Source of the DNA: Paenibacillus pinisoli
GTDB taxonomy: Bacteria > Bacillota > Bacilli > Paenibacillales > Paenibacillaceae
Direction of reading: 5' to 3'
DNA length: 64,000 nt
Assembly (NCBI RefSeq): GCF_003605435.1
Contig: NZ_QXQB01000002.1
Coordinates: forward strand, 310,001 to 374,000
Each line of letters opens with the position of its first letter. Position 1 is the stretch's first letter. The notes beneath the pieces are model-generated. The model was not told the DNA's origin, did no database searches, and worked only from the letters and a program-made list of their open reading frames with translations. Position numbers and translations under genes: made by a program. Below, piece by piece: positions 62,601 to 64,000 of this stretch.

Positions 62601-63021
62601 TGGTGTACTCGACAGGTCCATACGTATTCGGACGGTGATGCTGCGGCCAGTTAAATTCAATGCCGCCCGAGATCCATGGTCCAATAAGACCGACTAATGC
62701 AGGCTTGATCACTTGATTGTGATAGACAAAATCATAGTTATTCGTCTTATCGATCGCTCTATATATTCGTCCGCCGATTTGAGGCATCATTTGAATTTGA
62801 ACGTATTCGTTTTCCAGGTATACCATTTGATAGGGCTTCATAACCTTATCGTCATAGATTTTATCAATAACCGGATGAGGATAGACACGGCCTGAACTCC
62901 CCTGGTAGACGCGTTTTTCCAGAAACATCGGATTTTTATCCGGCTCCCCTACTTCATATGTAGGGATTTCAATCCTTTCTTCCCATACCTTAACTTCAGC
63001 TTGTTTTGTCACTTCGCTCAT
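59671..63021 (-). CDS. DUF5107 protein with long TPR array
   Basis: A protein of about 1116 aa. Residues 1 to about 420 form a DUF5107-type beta domain of the galactose-mutarotase fold (VYPHPVIDKIY, GRIYRAIDKT, SGGIEFNWPQHHRP), and about 480-1115 hold more than a dozen TPR helices (AWQATGYYALAQIASEKQQYEEALELIDRSL region; LGLGNQAEAVKNFKLALELEPNHQG at the end). Its role in glycan loci is not settled; the fold suggests a carbohydrate-binding or epimerase-related part joined to a protein-interaction solenoid. The start is uncertain: ATG 63021 has GAAGGG immediately before it, GTG 63012 has better spacing, and the frame to 63075 is not supported. Confidence 0.88.
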   Translation of the reverse strand: MSEVTKQAEVKVWEERIEIPTYEVGEPDKNPMFLEKRVYQGSSGRVYPHPVIDKIYDDKVMKPYQMVYLENEYVQIQMMPQIGGRIYRAIDKTNNYDFVYHNQVIKPALVGLIGPWISGGIEFNWPQHHRPNTYGPVEYTIEANEDGSKTVWVGEIDRMYGTKVTTGFTLYPGKAYLEIHAQMYNRTPEPQTFLWWANPALAANDHSQSVFPPDVHAVFDHGKRDVSKFPIATGTYYKMDYSEGVDISKYSNIPVPTSYMAYQSDYNFIGGYDHKVQAGLLHIANKHVSPGKKQWTWGHGEFGQAWDRNLTDEDGPYIELMTGVYTDNQPDFTWLQPYEEKSFKQYFMPYKQVGMVKNASIDAAVNLEVTGQQATVHVYATSVFEDAHVILKSARQTYLDKTLKLSPVDTFSAEMEIDKHELVEDLTLVVLTASGRELISYQPKPKGIEQTPAPAKAIGAPEELKNTEALYLAGLHLEQYRHATYEPDAYYLEGLKRDPEDIRLNNAYGLLLLRRGLLEESEVYFRKAIETLTRHNARPYDSEPFYNLGKTLKWQGRLKEAFTTFYRAVWSAAWQATGYYALAQIASEKQQYEEALELIDRSLTMQQRNYKARNLKSVILRKLNRLAEAKRLTEETISLDPMEFGSRNEWICIYEQSGNQAQAELAKQTLVNLMRDDAHNYIALAHDYADAGQYAEALDVLGRIAERTSGNVYPMVHYYQGYYSMKCNDPAACDSYYGLAEEANPAYCFPNSIQDYVVLKHVTAWRENDSKAPYYMGNLLFDKKRHDEAVSYWEKSAALNDNFATVHRNLALAYFNKKHNPDAALTALEKAFALNTSDARVLYELDQLYKKLNYSSEKRLARLEQYKELVIIRDDLYLEYITLHNALSRHEEAIALIMNRNFHPWEGGEGKVPTQYVLARVERAKKLLEAGQAKEAIEQLLAAKQYPLNVNEGKLEGAQENNIHYYLGLAHQQLGEEEQAMQYFSAASQGLDEPTSAMYYNDQPPHMIFYQGVALRQLGNEKAARSRFNKLVDYGEQHIFIDQKIDYFAVSLPDFLVFDEDLNKKNHIHCYYMMGLGHLGLGNQAEAVKNFKLALELEPNHQGAAIHMELALQGVS

Positions 63022-63139
63022 CCCTTCGTATACAAGATGTATGTTCGTTACCCTTATCCTACGAGGTTTCACCACTCAAGACCATTCACTATCAAATGAA
63101 GATGATGGATTATATTATGATTTCAATTGCGTTTAAGAG

Positions 63140-63168
63140 TTGACAAGCGTTTCTGAAAAAAGCATAGT
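63140..63168 (+). promoter_or_regulatory. Promoter of the AraC-type gene
   Basis: TTGACA (63140-63145), 17 bp, CATAGT (63163-63168). The start of transcription would fall at about 63175. Confidence 0.6.
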
Positions 63169-63175
63169 GTATATT

Positions 63176-64000
63176 ATGGATACTATAAAAAAACAAGACG
63201 GATTCATGTCCCAAAAGCTGATTGTGCTGCCCGATAATATTATTGCCGAATACGCGACTCACCCGCTCATCCGCCCTCTGTATATAACGGATATAGGCTG
63301 CTTTCCACAGGCACTGCATCACTATCGCGAACGCCCTGCGGGCAGCGCCGCTTACATCGTTATGTATTGTATTGCTGGCGAAGGCTGGGTTAGCCTGAGC
63401 GGTCAGAAGAGACAGATCCTGCACAAAGGCTCCGTCATGGTCATCCCTGCCAATATGCCCCATGAATACGGCTCCTCGGAGACCGATCCATGGACTATTT
63501 ATTGGTTTCATATGAAAGGAGAGAATGCCGGTTCCTTCTTTGAGGGCATAGATCAATATACGGCGCCGACACTGGTGTCCGTTGAACATTCCGCCAAAAT
63601 CATCGAGTTATTTCATCAATGTTATGATCTTCTGCAGAAAGGATACTCCCTCAACCGCATTATTTATGTCTCGCAGCTGGCATGCCATCTCGCGGCGCTC
63701 ATACGATTCTCGCAGCAACAACCCCATGTGCCAGGGAAGCAGAAGAAGAAGCACGATCTGGAGCTCTCGCTCCAATTCATGAGCGATCACTTGGAGCAGA
63801 ATATATCCCTGCAACAATTAGCGGATCAAGCCCATTTATCGGTTCCGCATTATACGCATGTGTTCAAAAAAATGACAGGCTACTCTCCAATCGATTACTA
63901 TTTGCGGCTTAAGATTCAGCTCGCATGCCAGTATCTGGACCTCACCGAGCAGAGTATTAAGGAAATTAGCATTCGCCTCGGGTTTCAAGACCCCTACTAC
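63176..64000 (+). CDS. AraC-family transcriptional regulator, 3' end outside the window
   Basis: At least 275 codons of an AraC-type regulator with an N-terminal cupin sensor (GSAAYIVMYCIAGEGWVSL, MVIPANMPHEYGSS and WTIYWFHMKG) and a C-terminal double helix-turn-helix (LQQLADQAHLSVPHYTHVFKK; then the start of the second, IKEISIRLGFQDPYY). It is divergent from the DUF5107/epimerase/GH95 operon, which it probably activates in response to a sugar. ATG 63176 would be nearly leaderless given the promoter; ATG 63206, with a weak CGGA before it, is a plausible alternative. Confidence 0.9.
   Translation, partial: MDTIKKQDGFMSQKLIVLPDNIIAEYATHPLIRPLYITDIGCFPQALHHYRERPAGSAAYIVMYCIAGEGWVSLSGQKRQILHKGSVMVIPANMPHEYGSSETDPWTIYWFHMKGENAGSFFEGIDQYTAPTLVSVEHSAKIIELFHQCYDLLQKGYSLNRIIYVSQLACHLAALIRFSQQQPHVPGKQKKKHDLELSLQFMSDHLEQNISLQQLADQAHLSVPHYTHVFKKMTGYSPIDYYLRLKIQLACQYLDLTEQSIKEISIRLGFQDPYY

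Overview
The window looks like a chromosomal segment of a Paenibacillus-type bacterium (Bacillota, Paenibacillaceae). The signs are strong Gram-positive ribosome binding sites (AGGAGG-like), a protein with three C-terminal SLH domains, YesM/YesN-type sensor and regulator genes beside LplB/YtcP-like sugar permeases, a Btr/Feu-like siderophore locus, and several small proteins with no clear family. The assignment rests on gene content read by eye, not on any search. There is no rRNA, tRNA, CRISPR array, intact insertion sequence or prophage.

Layout. 1-1650 (minus): an ECF-type sigma factor followed by a partial BtrH-like gene that leaves the window. 1970-7915 (plus): a SWIM/SNF2 helicase, an FGGY sugar kinase and a WYL-domain regulator. 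7985-10200: a second ECF sigma factor, a stand-alone ClpP paralogue and a His-rich/(Arg-Asp)30 protein. 10344-12321: htpG with a consensus promoter and a perfect CIRCE operator. 12463-16790: a membrane GGDEF protein, an alpha/beta hydrolase, a small conserved protein and a branched-polyamine synthase. 16970-17202 (minus): a structured RNA with the architecture of 6S RNA, its own promoter and a terminator. 17378-20795: a small membrane protein, a Cys-ladder leucine-rich repeat protein, an AlkD/AlkC-like HEAT protein and a Crp/Fnr regulator.

20885-33190 (minus) is a carbohydrate import and oxidation region. It holds a solute-binding lipoprotein paired with a YesM-type histidine kinase, then two permeases, a second binding lipoprotein, a YesN-type response regulator, two Gfo/Idh/MocA-type proteins and an FAD-dependent oxidoreductase. 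33444-37835 (plus) encodes a large secreted SLH-anchored protein with a GHL10-like glycosidase domain. Next come a decayed tatD fragment and kptA.

38842-42814 is a TetR-controlled unit: divergent consensus promoters flank or overlap a 12-bp inverted repeat, and the controlled genes are a dihydrolipoyl dehydrogenase-like flavoprotein, a HlyD-type adaptor and an ABC-2 permease. 42899-43999 is a metallo-beta-lactamase-fold hydrolase. 44176-49366 is a Fur-box-controlled siderophore uptake locus (binding lipoprotein, esterase, two FecCD permeases, AraC/periplasmic-binding regulator) without its own ATPase. Directly upstream lies an isolated nicotianamine-synthase-like gene. 50492-54804 holds a tRNA-dihydrouridine synthase, a HEAT protein, an AI-2E-type membrane protein and an M24 peptidase. 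55498-56255 is a MerR-thioredoxin operon with the classic 20-bp-spacer MerR promoter. 56284-64000 is a second glycan locus: GH95 alpha-L-fucosidase, aldose-epimerase-like protein and a giant DUF5107/TPR protein, with a divergent AraC regulator that runs off the window.

No single locus can be shown from sequence alone to be a wholly new system. The strongest candidates for a second look are the orphan nicotianamine-synthase-like gene beside the siderophore locus, CIRCE control of htpG, the 6S-like RNA, the TetR/Lpd/efflux unit, the MerR-thioredoxin operon, and the His/(Arg-Asp) repeat protein.
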